From Butyrivibrio sp. MC2013 (GTDB lineage: Bacteria > Bacillota > Clostridia > Lachnospirales > Lachnospiraceae), in the NCBI RefSeq assembly GCF_000424585.1, contig NZ_AUKE01000009.1:86253-150252 (forward strand): a DNA stretch of 64,000 nt, written 5' to 3'. A program made the position numbers and the translations under genes. Shown here one piece after another: positions 1 to 9,862 of the stretch; the stretch's first letter is position 1; each line of letters starts with the position of its first letter. A model generated the notes under the pieces. That model did not search any database and was not told the DNA's origin. It saw only the letters and a program-made list of their open reading frames with translations.

Positions 1-69
1 GAGCAGGTAGCCAGAGAGAAGCTGGGCCTGGTTTATCCCGGTGAGATCATTTTTGAAAAAGATAATTAG
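1..69 (+). CDS. divIC: Septum formation initiator DivIC/FtsB family, C-terminal end
   Basis: The first 23 codons are the end of a gene that begins outside the window. The visible tail reads AREKLGLVYPGEI, the typical C-terminal signature of DivIC/FtsB septum proteins (basic residue, E-x-LGLV-x-PGE). Its position directly before tilS-hpt-ftsH matches the order known in Clostridia. DivIC is a bitopic membrane protein of the FtsL-FtsB-FtsQ division complex, and only part of its extracytoplasmic end is visible here. The assignment rests on this short motif and the neighbourhood. Confidence 0.7.
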   Translation, partial: EQVAREKLGLVYPGEIIFEKDN

Positions 70-70
70 G

Positions 71-106
71 GAGTGCAGACTTGTGAGATGAGTTTGCACT
101 CTTTAT
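71..106 (+). terminator. Rho-independent terminator after divIC
   Basis: GAGTGCAGACT (71-81) pairs with AGTTTGCACTC (91-101) through one G-T pair and is followed by a T-rich run. It closes the upstream transcript before tilS. Confidence 0.75.
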
Positions 107-202
107 TTCTTTATAATATATTCCTGGATTGATGATCCATGATATATGGGAATGAATTATTACAGACTGCAAGATATTAAAAATATCGGGCAAGATAATA
201 AA

Positions 203-230
203 TGGACATTGTTGTCCGTCTCAGGATAAT
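203..230 (+). promoter_or_regulatory. Probable promoter of tilS-hpt-ftsH
   Basis: TGGACA (203-208) and GATAAT (225-230) are 16 bp apart, a SigA-like arrangement just upstream of tilS. GGACA-TTGT-TGTCC (204-217) is a short inverted repeat overlapping the -35. Predicted by eye only. Confidence 0.45.
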
Positions 231-244
231 AGATAGTATAAGCT

Positions 245-1798
245 ATGGGAAAAGAATTAATTAATAAAGTATATGAATATATCAGGAAGGAAAATATGAT
301 CTCCCGGGGAGACCATATCCTGGCAGGAGTATCAGGAGGCGCGGATTCTGTATGCCTTTTGCTGATCCTCTATGAGCTTAGAGCACGCCTTGGTATCACA
401 CTTTCTGCTGTTCATGTAAATCATGGCATCAGAGAGGAAGCTGGGGAGGATGCTGCTTTTACAGCTGATCTGTGCGGGCAGCTGGGCATCCCTTTTTACT
501 TAAGGGAGATAGACGTGCCCTCTGCAAAGGCTCAGACAGGTATGAGCGAAGAGGAAGCTGCCAGGCTCCTTCGCTACGAAGCCTTTGAGCAGCTGCAAAA
601 AGATATATCTGCAGATAAAATAGCCGTTGCCCACAATGCCTGCGACCAGGCAGAGACCATGATCATGAATATGGCAAGGGGGAGCGGCCTTAGGGGCATG
701 ACAGGTATCAGATCTGTAAGGGGCACTATCATCAGGCCCCTGCTTAGCACTGACAGGCAGGAGATTGAGGACTACCTGCAGGCAGCAGGCAGGGACTATG
801 TGACAGACAGGACCAACCTGGAGGATGAGCATACCAGGAACAGGATCAGGCATCATCTATTGCCTCTTTTGACAGAGAGTGTAAATGCAGGCGCTGTCAG
901 GCATATGGGCGAACTCTCATCTGACCTTGCGCAGATATCAGACTTTCTGGACCGCATGGCAGATGACTATCTGTCTGCAAATGCCTGCTATAAGTCGGAT
1001 AATGCAGGGGGTAGGAGCTATATTGTTGAGCTGGGACCCTTTAGAGAGCTGGACCCGGTTGTCCAAAAGGCTGTTATCAAAAGGAGCCTGCTGGCAGTGA
1101 CAGAGTCTGCCAAGGATATAGGCAGAGTCCATATAGATGCCATTATGGAGCTGTGCAGGGACAGGGCAGGAGAAAAGAGCCTAAACCTCCCCTACGGGCT
1201 ATTGTGCAGGCGAAGCTACGACAGGCTGTATCTGATCTCTGGACCTATAGAGGCCGGAGAGATGGTTGGACGCGGAGAGGCTGATAATGCACAGCTTTGT
1301 AATAGGACAAAGGAGTATTCGTCCAAAGACATATTTGATGAAAATGCACTTGTGACAAATAATGCTGAGGCTGGCAGGGCTCTTACGATAAAAGAAAAGC
1401 ATGATGATGCCGAGATATTAGAAGCTCGTGAAGGCGATGCATTCTGCAGCCTAAAGCACATACATATCAGCCCTAGTGAGGCAGAAAGCTACATATCAAG
1501 GGCCCCGCGGTCAGCATATACTAAATGGGTTGATTATGATACAATAAAATCGGGTTTGTCTCTTCGCAGACGAATGTCCGGAGATAGATTCTTTTTTGAC
1601 AGACAGGGCCATTCCAAGGCTCTCTCTAAGTTTATGACCGATGAGAAGGTTCCTGCATCCATGAGGGATCAGGTAGACCTTTTGGCAGACGGTGAGAATA
1701 TCATTTGGGCGGTAGGCCTTCGCCTGTCCCCAAGGTATGAGGTCACTCCTGATACCAGAGATATTCTTGAGATAAATTATTATAAGAAAACGAGGTAA
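245..1798 (+). CDS. tilS: tRNA(Ile)-lysidine synthetase TilS
   Basis: TilS attaches lysine to C34 of the CAU-anticodon tRNA-Ile using ATP, so that the tRNA reads AUA codons as isoleucine. The PP-loop SGGADS lies at residues 30-35, followed by VHVNHGIR and the A-H-N-x-x-DQAET segment of the N-type ATP pyrophosphatase fold. The C-terminal part ends in RRRMSGDRF, as in the TilS C-terminal domain. At 517 aa it is somewhat long, with an acidic insert around residues 345-400. ATG 245 has no clear ribosome binding site. ATG 296 follows AGGAAGG at good spacing, but the longer N-terminus (INKVYEYIRKENM) looks like the family, so 245 was kept. It lies 8 bp before hpt. Confidence 0.93.
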   Translation: MGKELINKVYEYIRKENMISRGDHILAGVSGGADSVCLLLILYELRARLGITLSAVHVNHGIREEAGEDAAFTADLCGQLGIPFYLREIDVPSAKAQTGMSEEEAARLLRYEAFEQLQKDISADKIAVAHNACDQAETMIMNMARGSGLRGMTGIRSVRGTIIRPLLSTDRQEIEDYLQAAGRDYVTDRTNLEDEHTRNRIRHHLLPLLTESVNAGAVRHMGELSSDLAQISDFLDRMADDYLSANACYKSDNAGGRSYIVELGPFRELDPVVQKAVIKRSLLAVTESAKDIGRVHIDAIMELCRDRAGEKSLNLPYGLLCRRSYDRLYLISGPIEAGEMVGRGEADNAQLCNRTKEYSSKDIFDENALVTNNAEAGRALTIKEKHDDAEILEAREGDAFCSLKHIHISPSEAESYISRAPRSAYTKWVDYDTIKSGLSLRRRMSGDRFFFDRQGHSKALSKFMTDEKVPASMRDQVDLLADGENIIWAVGLRLSPRYEVTPDTRDILEINYYKKTR

Positions 1799-1806
1799 GT
1801 ATCAAT

Positions 1807-2331
1807 ATGGCAGAAAGAGTTCGAGTGATGTTCACAGAGGAAGAAGTGGATAAGAGAATTCGCGAGATAGGTGAGCAGATCAGTAGGGATTATGCAGGTA
1901 AGACCGTGCATCTGATCTGTGTGCTCAAGGGCGGAAGCTTCTATATGACTGAGCTGGCCAAGCGTATCACTGTTCCTGTGACACTGGATTTTATGAGTGC
2001 GTCCAGCTATGGCTCCTCCACCAAGTCCAGCGGAGTTGTCAAGATCGTCAAGGACCTTGACGAGCCTCTCAAGGATAAGGACGTTATTATAGTAGAAGAT
2101 ATCGTAGATAGCGGCAGGACTCTGAGCTATCTTATCAAGATGCTGGGAGACAGAGGACCCAAATCTATCAAACTGACTACACTTCTTGATAAGCCTGACA
2201 GAAGAGTGACAGATGTTAAGGTTGATTATACCGGCTTTGAGATACCCGATGAATTTGTAGTGGGCTATGGCCTTGATTATGATCAGAGATATCGTAACCT
2301 GCCTTATATTGGCGTAGTCGAGTTCGACTAA
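1807..2331 (+). CDS. hpt: Hypoxanthine phosphoribosyltransferase
   Basis: A 174-aa type I phosphoribosyltransferase that salvages hypoxanthine (and usually guanine) to the nucleotide using PRPP. The PRPP loop VIIVEDIVDSGRT is at residues 93-105. The CVLKGGSFYM segment and the C-terminal VGYGLDYDQRYRNLPYIGV signature of bacterial HPRTs are intact. It sits between tilS and ftsH, the classical Firmicute arrangement. GAGGTAAG upstream serves as ribosome binding site. Confidence 0.95.
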   Translation: MAERVRVMFTEEEVDKRIREIGEQISRDYAGKTVHLICVLKGGSFYMTELAKRITVPVTLDFMSASSYGSSTKSSGVVKIVKDLDEPLKDKDVIIVEDIVDSGRTLSYLIKMLGDRGPKSIKLTTLLDKPDRRVTDVKVDYTGFEIPDEFVVGYGLDYDQRYRNLPYIGVVEFD

Positions 2332-2344
2332 AAGGAGGCTTTTC

Positions 2345-4228
2345 TTGGAAAATCGCAGAAGAAGTTTCGGAACGATATTCGGCATTATCATAGTCATACT
2401 CCTCGCCCTGGTATTCCTTCAATGGGTAGAGGATTCCAGATCTGCCAATAATATGGCATATACCATAGGAAAGCTTCAAAGAGATCTTGATCAGGGAAGA
2501 GTGACCAGCGCAGTGATCCTGCCCAATGCAGGCAATGACACCGGAGCTGTGAATATTACATTCAGCGATGCAGACAGGGGTACTGAGACACTCTATGTTA
2601 CAGATGTAGCCAGGGTTCAGCAGATACTATCTGAGGGCGGCATAGATGCAGAAGTCAGGGATATCCCCGGTGACAACTGGCTCTTTAACTGGGGACTGCC
2701 TATTCTCTGCGTAGCTATTGTCCTTGTCATGGTCATGTCAGTGATGAGCGGACCACAGGGGGCCGGCAATGCTTCCAACAACCGTATGCTCAACTTTGGC
2801 AGAAGCCGTGCCAAGATGACAGTGGGCGATGATAACAAGGTCAAGCTGGATGACGTAGCAGGACTGAGTGAAGAAAAGGAACAGCTGGCTGAGATCATAG
2901 AATTTCTTAAGAATCCCGAGCAGTTTACCAAGGTTGGAGCCAGGATTCCCAAGGGCGTACTCCTTGAGGGTGCTCCCGGAACAGGTAAGACTCTTTTGGC
3001 CAGAGCCATCGCAGGAGAAGCAGGAGTTCCCTTCTTTTCCATATCAGGTTCGGATTTTGTGGAGATGTTCGTAGGTGTGGGTGCTTCAAGAGTACGTGAC
3101 CTATTTGAAGATGCCAAGAAGAACAGCCCCTGCATAGTCTTCATAGATGAGATCGATGCGGTTGCAAGACGCCGTGGTACAGGTATGGGCGGCGGACACG
3201 ATGAACGTGAGCAGACACTGAATCAGCTCCTGGTAGAGATGGACGGATTCGGAGTAAATGAAGGGATCATAGTAATGGCCGCCACCAACAGGGTGGATAT
3301 CCTGGATCCTGCGATCCTTCGTCCCGGCCGTTTTGACAGAAAAATAGCTGTAGCCAGACCTGATATCAAGGGCAGAGAGGCGATACTGAATGTACATGCC
3401 AGAAACAAGCCTCTTGCTGATGATGTTAACCTTGGTCAGGTGGCTAAGACTACAGCAGGCTTTACCGGTGCTGATCTGGAGAATCTCCTTAATGAAGCAG
3501 CTATCGGTGCAGCCATGAAGAAGAGCAGCTTCATAGTAATGGAAGATATCAAGGCTGCATTTGTAAGAGTAGCTATTGGTACCGAGAAGAAGAGTCATCT
3601 GATCACAGATGAAGAAAAGAGGATCACAGCCTTCCATGAGGCCGGTCATGCTATCCTCTTCCATGTGCTCCCTCATGTAGGACCTGTGTATACAGTATCT
3701 GTTATTCCTACAGGCGCAGGGGCAGCAGGCTATACCATGCCGCTTCCTGAAAAGGATGAGATGTTCCTGACAAAGACCAAGATCCTGGAAGAGATCATGG
3801 TGGATCTGGGTGGCAGGATTGCTGAGGAGATCATCTTTGGAGATATCACCACAGGCGCTTCCAGCGATATACAAAAGGCCACATCTATGGCCAGGAGCAT
3901 GGTCACCAGATATGGTATGTCTGACAAGATAGGTACAGTTAATTATGTAGAGAATGAAGATGATGTCTTCATTGGATATGACCTTGGTCACAGGCACAAT
4001 CATTCAGAACTTATGAGCGGCGAGATTGACAAAGAGGTCAGGGCCATCATTGATGACTGCTACAAGAAGGCCAAGGATATCATCCTTGAGCATAGGGATG
4101 TTCTTGACAAGGCAGCAGCTCTTCTTATCGAAAAAGAGAAGATCACAGGCCAGGAATTTGCAGCACTCTTTGAAGATGGATCCGAAGAGATCTACTCTGA
4201 TATGAACACTGATCCTATATTTGCATAA
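2345..4228 (+). CDS. ftsH: ATP-dependent zinc metalloprotease FtsH
   Basis: A membrane-anchored AAA+ protease that degrades unneeded or misfolded membrane proteins and regulators. Two membrane segments (about residues 9-27 and 112-133) flank an extracytoplasmic domain. The AAA module follows, with Walker A GAPGTGKT (209-216), Walker [10 protein letters not shown] and an SRH around [20 protein letters not shown]. The zinc protease motif is HEAGH at 431-435. The start is TTG at 2345, well placed after AAAGGAGG. The length of 627 aa is normal. It is the last gene of the divIC-tilS-hpt-ftsH block and is followed by a terminator. Confidence 0.97.
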   Translation: MENRRRSFGTIFGIIIVILLALVFLQWVEDSRSANNMAYTIGKLQRDLDQGRVTSAVILPNAGNDTGAVNITFSDADRGTETLYVTDVARVQQILSEGGIDAEVRDIPGDNWLFNWGLPILCVAIVLVMVMSVMSGPQGAGNASNNRMLNFGRSRAKMTVGDDNKVKLDDVAGLSEEKEQLAEIIEFLKNPEQFTKVGARIPKGVLLEGAPGTGKTLLARAIAGEAGVPFFSISGSDFVEMFVGVGASRVRDLFEDAKKNSPCIVFIDEIDAVARRRGTGMGGGHDEREQTLNQLLVEMDGFGVNEGIIVMAATNRVDILDPAILRPGRFDRKIAVARPDIKGREAILNVHARNKPLADDVNLGQVAKTTAGFTGADLENLLNEAAIGAAMKKSSFIVMEDIKAAFVRVAIGTEKKSHLITDEEKRITAFHEAGHAILFHVLPHVGPVYTVSVIPTGAGAAGYTMPLPEKDEMFLTKTKILEEIMVDLGGRIAEEIIFGDITTGASSDIQKATSMARSMVTRYGMSDKIGTVNYVENEDDVFIGYDLGHRHNHSELMSGEIDKEVRAIIDDCYKKAKDIILEHRDVLDKAAALLIEKEKITGQEFAALFEDGSEEIYSDMNTDPIFA

Positions 4229-4240
4229 AGCACTTACGGG

Positions 4241-4266
4241 CCCGGCAGTATCTGCCGGGTCCTTTT
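4241..4266 (+). terminator. Terminator after ftsH
   Basis: CCCGGCAG (4241-4248) pairs with CTGCCGGG (4252-4259) around a 3-nt loop and is followed by TCCTTTTG. Confidence 0.85.
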
Positions 4267-4523
4267 GCCCGCCGGAGCGGCAGTTCTCGTGGGGGGAACT
4301 ACAGCTGCTATCAATAAGTTTTGTTAAAATACTAACAATTTGACGAAAATGACGGAGCTGTATAATTATGCATCTGCAAAAATGACCAAAAACCAGTGAT
4401 CTGTTTTGTATATTTTGTTGAAAGTGAGAATTGTCCCAATGGGGCGAGCTTGCTATTATAATATGCGTAACCCCCCAATATTTATATAGTTTTTGCTATA
4501 CCCCATAAGAAATACCTTCTCTG
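4267..4523. other. Intergenic region without a recognisable gene
   Basis: No ORF or RNA gene was recognised. A TATAAT at 4457-4462 lies in an AT-rich stretch, but the possible -35 hexamers (TTGAAA at 4418, TTGTCC at 4431) have poor spacing. It could be part of a promoter for a short transcript ending at the hairpin 4524-4556. Confidence 0.4.
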
Positions 4524-4556
4524 AAAAAGACAGCTCCCCCTAAAGCTGTCTTTTTT
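4524..4556 (+). terminator. Strong T-tailed hairpin upstream of the amylase gene
   Basis: AAAAAGACAGCT (4524-4535) pairs with AGCTGTCTTTTTT (4544-4556) around a C-rich loop. The A and T flanks make it a potential bidirectional terminator. No gene precedes it within 280 bp, so it may end a small RNA or act as an attenuator for the amylase gene. Confidence 0.75.
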
Positions 4557-4631
4557 GCTATCTCTAAATATGTTATTATTATTACAGGGCAAAGAATACA
4601 ATCAGTATACAGATAAAGGGGAAGGGACATA

Positions 4632-6698
4632 ATGTTTGAAGAAGGACTTCTTTTTCACGACGTTGTTTCAGGCTACCTTAGCTCGGTTGAGCCTGAACCA
4701 TGGCAGAGTGTCACTATCAGATTTCGGACCGGGACTTGTCAGGTTAGGTCTGTAACTCTTTGCTGTGAGGGCGAAGAGATCTTTATGCAGAAGGTATCTC
4801 TTTCTGATTATCCGCAATATTGCGATTTCTATGAAGCAGAGATTGAGCTCTCCGACGATCCCTGTTCTTATTATTTCGCCGTTAAGCCGGAAGGCGGCAA
4901 GACTCTCTATTATGATGTGAGAGGAGTTGTGAAGGATAAGCCTAAGGCAGATTCACACACGCTTTTCAGGATCATACCGGGCTTTCGTGTGCCCGGCTGG
5001 GCAAGAGGCGCCGTGATCTATCAGATCTTTACGGACCGCTTTTGCAATGGGGACAAGTCCAATGATGTAGTAAGCGGTGAGTATCTGTACGAGGGCAAGC
5101 TGGTCAAGAAGGTCAGCGATTGGCACAAGCTCCCCGACCCAAGGTCTGATTTTCGCCATATCTACGGCGGAGACCTAAAGGGCGTAATGTCTAAGCTGGA
5201 TTATCTCTCAGACCTGGGTATAGAAGTAATATACTTTAATCCTCTCTTTGTATCTCCCTCCAGTCACAAGTACGATACTCAGGATTATGACCATATAGAT
5301 CCTCATTTTGGTGTGATCATAAATGATGGCGGAGAATTGGTCAAAAAGGCTGACAAGGACAACAGGAGCGCAGAGCGCTATATCAGGCGTACCACGGACC
5401 TTGCCAATCTCGAAGCCAGCGACCGCCTCTTTGCGCAGCTGGTAGAGGAAGCTCATAAGAGAGGGATCAGGGTGATCCTGGACGGAGTATTTAACCACTG
5501 CGGCAGCTTTAATAAGTGGCTGGATACAGAGCAGATATATGGTAATGGAGCATATCACGACAAGACATCTCCATACCAGGCCTTCTTTAAATTTGAGGAG
5601 GACCACTGGCCTGATAATGATAGCTATGAAGGCTGGTGGGATTACAAGACCCTGCCCAAGCTCAATTATGAAGGAGCCAGGGCTCTGCAGGAATACATCC
5701 TCAGGATAGGCAGAAAATGGGTATCTCCTCCTTATAATGCTGACGGCTGGAGACTGGACGTTGCTGCTGACCTGGGTCACAGCGCGGATTTTAACCATTA
5801 TTTCTGGAGGCGCTTTAGATCTGCAGTCAAAGAGGCCAATCCCTCGGCGGTGATAATAGCTGAAAATTATGGATCCTCCAGGGAATGGCTTATGGGTAAT
5901 GAGTGGGATTCTGTGATGAACTATGACGGGTTCATGGATCCTGTGAGCTGGTTTCTTACAGGTGAAGACAGGCACTCAGACCATTTTAAGAAAGACAGGC
6001 TCTGCAATACAGAGCTATTCTGGTCTTCCATGAAAGAGGCCATGGGTGAGAATTTTAGCTGTCAGTCCATGCAGACTGCCATGAACCAGCTCTCTAATCA
6101 CGACCATTCAAGATTTATGACCAGGACCAATATGAGGCCGGGAAGGGCAACGGATGCGGAAGGCTCTGAAGGAGCGGATAAGGACACAGAACCTGCCGTA
6201 TTCATGGAAGGAGCACTTCTCCTTATGACATGGCCCGGTGCACCTGCTATCTATTACGGAGATGAAGCGGGACTTACAGGTTATACGGATCCTGACAACA
6301 GAAGGACCTATCCCTGGGGCAGTGAAGATCAGAATATGATAGCCTTTCACAAGGAGATCATACAGATGAGAAAGCATGCTCCGGAGCTGAGAACAGGGGC
6401 CTTGGTAAGGCTGGGCAGTATGGAAAAGGGTATCCTGACCTATGGAAGATTTTTGCCTGGAGCTGCATCTGTAGTACTGATCAACAATACAGGACGCACC
6501 AGACTCCTGGATCTGGACCTTAGAGCCTGCGAGATAGGAAGCGGCCATACACTCATAAAGGTCATAGAGACAGGCAAGGAAGGTTACAATACCAGCCCTG
6601 ACAGGATACTGGCGGGAGAAGGCACTACATCCTTCAGACTGCCGCCGTACTCAGGCTTTGTCTACAGATATGAGAAAGCTATCGGACACGGGAGATAA
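4632..6698 (+). CDS. GH13 alpha-amylase family enzyme (neopullulanase/cyclomaltodextrinase-like)
   Basis: A 688-aa glycoside hydrolase family 13 enzyme without a signal peptide, so it probably acts on imported malto-oligosaccharides in the cytoplasm. An N-terminal beta-rich domain (about 1-115, CBM34-like) precedes the TIM barrel. The conserved regions are complete: DGVFNH at 284-289, GWRLDVAAD at 372-380 (nucleophile D376), AENYG at 410-414 (acid/base E411) and NHDHSR at 489-494 (D491). A C-terminal beta domain starts near residue 595. GGGAAGGGA forms the ribosome binding site. The exact substrate (pullulan, cyclodextrin, maltodextrin) cannot be decided from sequence. The gene appears monocistronic. 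Confidence 0.9.
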   Translation: MFEEGLLFHDVVSGYLSSVEPEPWQSVTIRFRTGTCQVRSVTLCCEGEEIFMQKVSLSDYPQYCDFYEAEIELSDDPCSYYFAVKPEGGKTLYYDVRGVVKDKPKADSHTLFRIIPGFRVPGWARGAVIYQIFTDRFCNGDKSNDVVSGEYLYEGKLVKKVSDWHKLPDPRSDFRHIYGGDLKGVMSKLDYLSDLGIEVIYFNPLFVSPSSHKYDTQDYDHIDPHFGVIINDGGELVKKADKDNRSAERYIRRTTDLANLEASDRLFAQLVEEAHKRGIRVILDGVFNHCGSFNKWLDTEQIYGNGAYHDKTSPYQAFFKFEEDHWPDNDSYEGWWDYKTLPKLNYEGARALQEYILRIGRKWVSPPYNADGWRLDVAADLGHSADFNHYFWRRFRSAVKEANPSAVIIAENYGSSREWLMGNEWDSVMNYDGFMDPVSWFLTGEDRHSDHFKKDRLCNTELFWSSMKEAMGENFSCQSMQTAMNQLSNHDHSRFMTRTNMRPGRATDAEGSEGADKDTEPAVFMEGALLLMTWPGAPAIYYGDEAGLTGYTDPDNRRTYPWGSEDQNMIAFHKEIIQMRKHAPELRTGALVRLGSMEKGILTYGRFLPGAASVVLINNTGRTRLLDLDLRACEIGSGHTLIKVIETGKEGYNTSPDRILAGEGTTSFRLPPYSGFVYRYEKAIGHGR

Positions 6699-6752
6699 GT
6701 CATAGAGTTCAGGTGCAGCGCCTATGAACAGTAAGAGATAAGCTCTAGCCTC

Positions 6753-6781
6753 TTGCCCACTGAATTAATTCGGGTTATAAT
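6753..6781 (+). promoter_or_regulatory. Promoter of fructose-bisphosphate aldolase gene
   Basis: TTGCCC (6753-6758), a 17-bp spacer and a perfect TATAAT (6776-6781) lie about 90 bp before the fba start. Confidence 0.7.
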
Positions 6782-6869
6782 TTTTTTGTTGGCTTTATTA
6801 AGTTGTGCGACGGATGTGCCCTGAGCGGGTGCCATTCCAGTCGACATGCAAAAGAAAGGTGGTATGACA

Positions 6870-7808
6870 ATGGCACTTGTTACATCTACAGAACTGTTTA
6901 AGAAAGCATATTCAGGCGGATACGCTATCGGTGCTTTCAACATCAACAACATGGAAATCGTACAGGCTATTACAGATGCTGCAGCTGAGCTGAAGAGCCC
7001 TGTAATCCTCCAGGCTTCTCAGGGAGCCAGAAAGTACGCTAATTCAGTATATCTTGTAAAGCTGGTAGAAGCTGCTAATGAGCTTCATCCTGAAGTTCCG
7101 ATCGTTCTGCATCTGGATCATGGCGCAGATTTCGCTACATGTAAGGATTGTATCGACAACGGCTTTACTTCCGTTATGATTGACTATTCTTCACACTCTT
7201 TCGAAGAGAACATTGAAGAGTCCCGCAAGGTTGCAGAGTATGCTCACGAGCACGGCGTTGTAGTAGAGGCTGAGCTTGGTACTCTGGCAGGTATCGAAGA
7301 TGCAGTATCAGTTGATGCTGATGCAGCTATGTTCACAGATCCTGATCAGGTTGAAGAATTCGTTAACAAGACAGGCGTTGATTCCCTGGCTATCGCTATC
7401 GGAACCAGCCACGGCGCTTACAAGTTCAAGCCCGGCACAGATCCCAAGCTTCGTCTGGACATCCTTGAAGAGGTTTCCAGAAGACTTCCCGGCTTCCCTA
7501 TCGTTCTTCACGGATCTTCATCTGTTCCTCAGGAATATGTTAAGATCATCAACGAGCACGGTGGAGCTCTTAAGGATGCTATCGGTATTCCTGAAGACCA
7601 GCTGCGTGAAGCTGCAAGAGGCGCTGTCTGCAAGATCAACATCGACTCCGATCTTCGTCTTGGAATGACAGCAGGTATCCGCGAGCACTTCGCAGCAAGC
7701 CCTGATCATTTCGATCCTCGTCAGTATCTTGGCGATGGCCGTAAGTATGTTAAGGCTATCGTTGAGCACAAGATCAAAGAGGTTCTTGGTTCTGACGGTA
7801 CAATCTGA
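6870..7808 (+). CDS. fba: Class II fructose-1,6-bisphosphate aldolase
   Basis: A zinc-dependent aldolase of glycolysis that cleaves fructose-1,6-bisphosphate to glyceraldehyde-3-phosphate and dihydroxyacetone phosphate. Zinc and substrate motifs are visible: HLDHGADF, EAELGTLAG, GTSHGAYK and HGSSSVP. The reading frame extends upstream to 6846, but AAAGGTGG at 6855-6862 is spaced for ATG 6870, giving the typical N-terminus MALVTSTELF and 312 aa. Codon use is noticeably cleaner than in the neighbours, as expected for a highly expressed gene. It has its own promoter and terminator. Confidence 0.95.
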   Translation: MALVTSTELFKKAYSGGYAIGAFNINNMEIVQAITDAAAELKSPVILQASQGARKYANSVYLVKLVEAANELHPEVPIVLHLDHGADFATCKDCIDNGFTSVMIDYSSHSFEENIEESRKVAEYAHEHGVVVEAELGTLAGIEDAVSVDADAAMFTDPDQVEEFVNKTGVDSLAIAIGTSHGAYKFKPGTDPKLRLDILEEVSRRLPGFPIVLHGSSSVPQEYVKIINEHGGALKDAIGIPEDQLREAARGAVCKINIDSDLRLGMTAGIREHFAASPDHFDPRQYLGDGRKYVKAIVEHKIKEVLGSDGTI

Positions 7809-7824
7809 TCTGCAGATCATCAGT

Positions 7825-7854
7825 GCCCCGCAGGTTGATACCTGCGGGGCTTTT
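7825..7854 (+). terminator. Terminator after fba
   Basis: A perfect 10-bp stem, GCCCCGCAGG (7825-7834) with CCTGCGGGGC (7841-7850), is followed by TTTT. Confidence 0.92.
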
Positions 7855-7873
7855 ATCATAAAGGAATATTCAT

Positions 7874-8377
7874 ATGCATAACGAACTTACACGTAAGGAT
7901 ATAGAAGACATGCAGGCAGAGATCGATCACAGGCGTATTGTGGTCAGAAAAGAGCTGTTGGAGGATGTTAAGGAAGCCAGGGCTCAGGGAGATCTCTCTG
8001 AAAATTTTGAATACTATGCTGCCAAGAAGGCAAAAAACCAGAATGAATCCAGGATCCGTTTCCTGGAAAGAATGATCAAGACTGCTAAAGTTGTGGATGA
8101 TGATTCTGCTGACGATCAGGTGGGCATGAACAAGTCCGTTACTGTTTATATAGAAGAGGATGACTGTGAGGAAACCTATAAGATAGTGACCACAATAAGG
8201 GCCGATTCCCTAAAGGGTACTATCAGTGTGGAGTCTCCCCTGGGTAAGGCTCTTATGGGCCATAAGGTAGGAGATAAAGTTACCATAGAGATTTCCAAGG
8301 ATTACAGTTATGATGTTATTATAAAGAAAATTGAGAATTCCGGTTTATCGGATGATGATACTCTAAGAGATTTCTAA
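7874..8377 (+). CDS. greA: Transcription elongation factor GreA/GreB family
   Basis: A 167-aa Gre factor that binds RNA polymerase and stimulates cleavage of backtracked transcripts. The N-terminal coiled coil carries the conserved acidic-tip context DLSENFEYYAAKK. The C-terminal FKBP-like domain contains ESPLGKALMGHKVGD. AAAGGA lies just upstream of ATG 7874. It stands shortly after the fba terminator and before larC. Confidence 0.9.
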   Translation: MHNELTRKDIEDMQAEIDHRRIVVRKELLEDVKEARAQGDLSENFEYYAAKKAKNQNESRIRFLERMIKTAKVVDDDSADDQVGMNKSVTVYIEEDDCEETYKIVTTIRADSLKGTISVESPLGKALMGHKVGDKVTIEISKDYSYDVIIKKIENSGLSDDDTLRDF

Positions 8378-8449
8378 AGCTATCAGACCCTTTAGGCAAT
8401 GTAAATATGCTGCAAAGATGGCCGGCAAAGCCCGGAAGAGAGGACCTAT

Positions 8450-9838
8450 ATGGCTAAAAAGCTTTACCTTGAATGCAACAGCGGTATCAGCGGAGATATG
8501 CTCGTGGCAGCTCTTATAGATCTGGGTGTGGAGCCTAAAGGGCTGATCACCGCGCTTAAATCCATACCGGCTGAGGGCTATGACATTAAGATCAGCAGGG
8601 TAGAGAAAGCGGGCCTTGATTGCTGCGACTTTGATGTGATACTGGACAAAGAGCATGATGGCCATGACCATGATATGGATTATCTTCACGGAGATCATGA
8701 GCATAGTCATGAGCATCACCACCACCATGAGCACAGAGGGCTCAGGGAGATCATGGATCTCTTATCTTCATCTGATCTGTCTCCTGCAGCTCTTGAATAT
8801 TCCCGCAGGATATTTGACGTACTGGCAGTTGCAGAGAGCAAGGCACACGGTATTCCAAAAGATGAGGTCCACTTCCATGAAGTGGGCGCTATTGATTCCA
8901 TAATAGATGTGGCTGCTATAGGCTACTGCATGGACGCGCTGGATATCAGAGAGCTCATAGTGACATCTCTATCAGAGGGCAAGGGGACTGTGAGATGCGC
9001 TCATGGTATACTTCCCATACCTGTGCCGGCAGTCAGCAATATATGCGCTGCTGCATCTATTGCCCTGGAGATTACAGACTCTTTTGGCGAATTTGTCACG
9101 CCTACGGGAGCAGCTGCTGTTGCGGCGCTTCGAACATCTGACAGACTCCCTGACAGATTCATCATAGAAAAGGTGGGCATGGGCGCAGGTAAGAGAACAT
9201 ATGAGAGACCCAGTATCCTGAGAGCCATGATCATTGGGGAGCTGCCAAAGCCCGGCAGAAAGAGCGTCAATGCTCCTCTTAGGGACAATGATGCTGCTTT
9301 GTCTCTTTTTTCCGAAGAAACATTTATATATAATGACCATATCAAATCTGACAGCTCGGATATAATATTTAAGCTGGAGACTGGGATCGATGATTCCACC
9401 GGAGAAGAGCTGGGCCTTGTGATGGACAGGCTTCTTGAAGCAGGGGCAAAGGATGTGTACTATATTCCGATATATATGAAGAAGAACCGCCCTGCTTATC
9501 AGCTGTGTGTTCTCTGCAGTCAGGACAAGCTTGAGGAGATGGAGAATATCATCTTCCATGACACGACTACCATTGGTATACGCCGGATCCTCTGCAGTCG
9601 CAGCGTCCTGCCCAGAGAGGATACCACAATTGAATTTGAACAGGGTATCTTCCATGTTAAGAAAGTGACTCTCCCTGATGGAGAGATCAGATATTATCCC
9701 GAATATGAAAGCGCTGCCAGACTGGCAGCCATAACAGGCGAGTCCTATAGGGAGGCATACAGGAATCTGGAAAACGGTACCTCCTACAGAGGTGCTTATC
9801 AGGTGCTGTCTCCGGGGCTGCCACGGGATAAGAAGTAA
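8450..9838 (+). CDS. larC: Nickel-pincer cofactor biosynthesis protein LarC
   Basis: LarC inserts nickel into the pyridinium-dithiocarboxylate pincer nucleotide used by lactate racemase-type enzymes. The N-terminus has the family motif SGISGDM (11-17). A histidine-rich metal-binding stretch occupies about residues 66-96, followed by FHEVGAIDSIIDV and the conserved C-terminal DUF111 region. In Lactobacillus the gene needs a programmed frameshift to join LarC1 and LarC2, whereas here both parts are in one 462-aa frame. No larB, larE or larA is in the window, so partner genes must lie elsewhere. Confidence 0.88.
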   Translation: MAKKLYLECNSGISGDMLVAALIDLGVEPKGLITALKSIPAEGYDIKISRVEKAGLDCCDFDVILDKEHDGHDHDMDYLHGDHEHSHEHHHHHEHRGLREIMDLLSSSDLSPAALEYSRRIFDVLAVAESKAHGIPKDEVHFHEVGAIDSIIDVAAIGYCMDALDIRELIVTSLSEGKGTVRCAHGILPIPVPAVSNICAAASIALEITDSFGEFVTPTGAAAVAALRTSDRLPDRFIIEKVGMGAGKRTYERPSILRAMIIGELPKPGRKSVNAPLRDNDAALSLFSEETFIYNDHIKSDSSDIIFKLETGIDDSTGEELGLVMDRLLEAGAKDVYYIPIYMKKNRPAYQLCVLCSQDKLEEMENIIFHDTTTIGIRRILCSRSVLPREDTTIEFEQGIFHVKKVTLPDGEIRYYPEYESAARLAAITGESYREAYRNLENGTSYRGAYQVLSPGLPRDKK

Positions 9839-9862
9839 TTTAAGGAGTTAATAGTAGTTTTT

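Noticed and set aside
3101..4003. 300-codon minus-strand frame opposite ftsH
   Set aside because: Shadow of a highly conserved gene; no motif or start signal.
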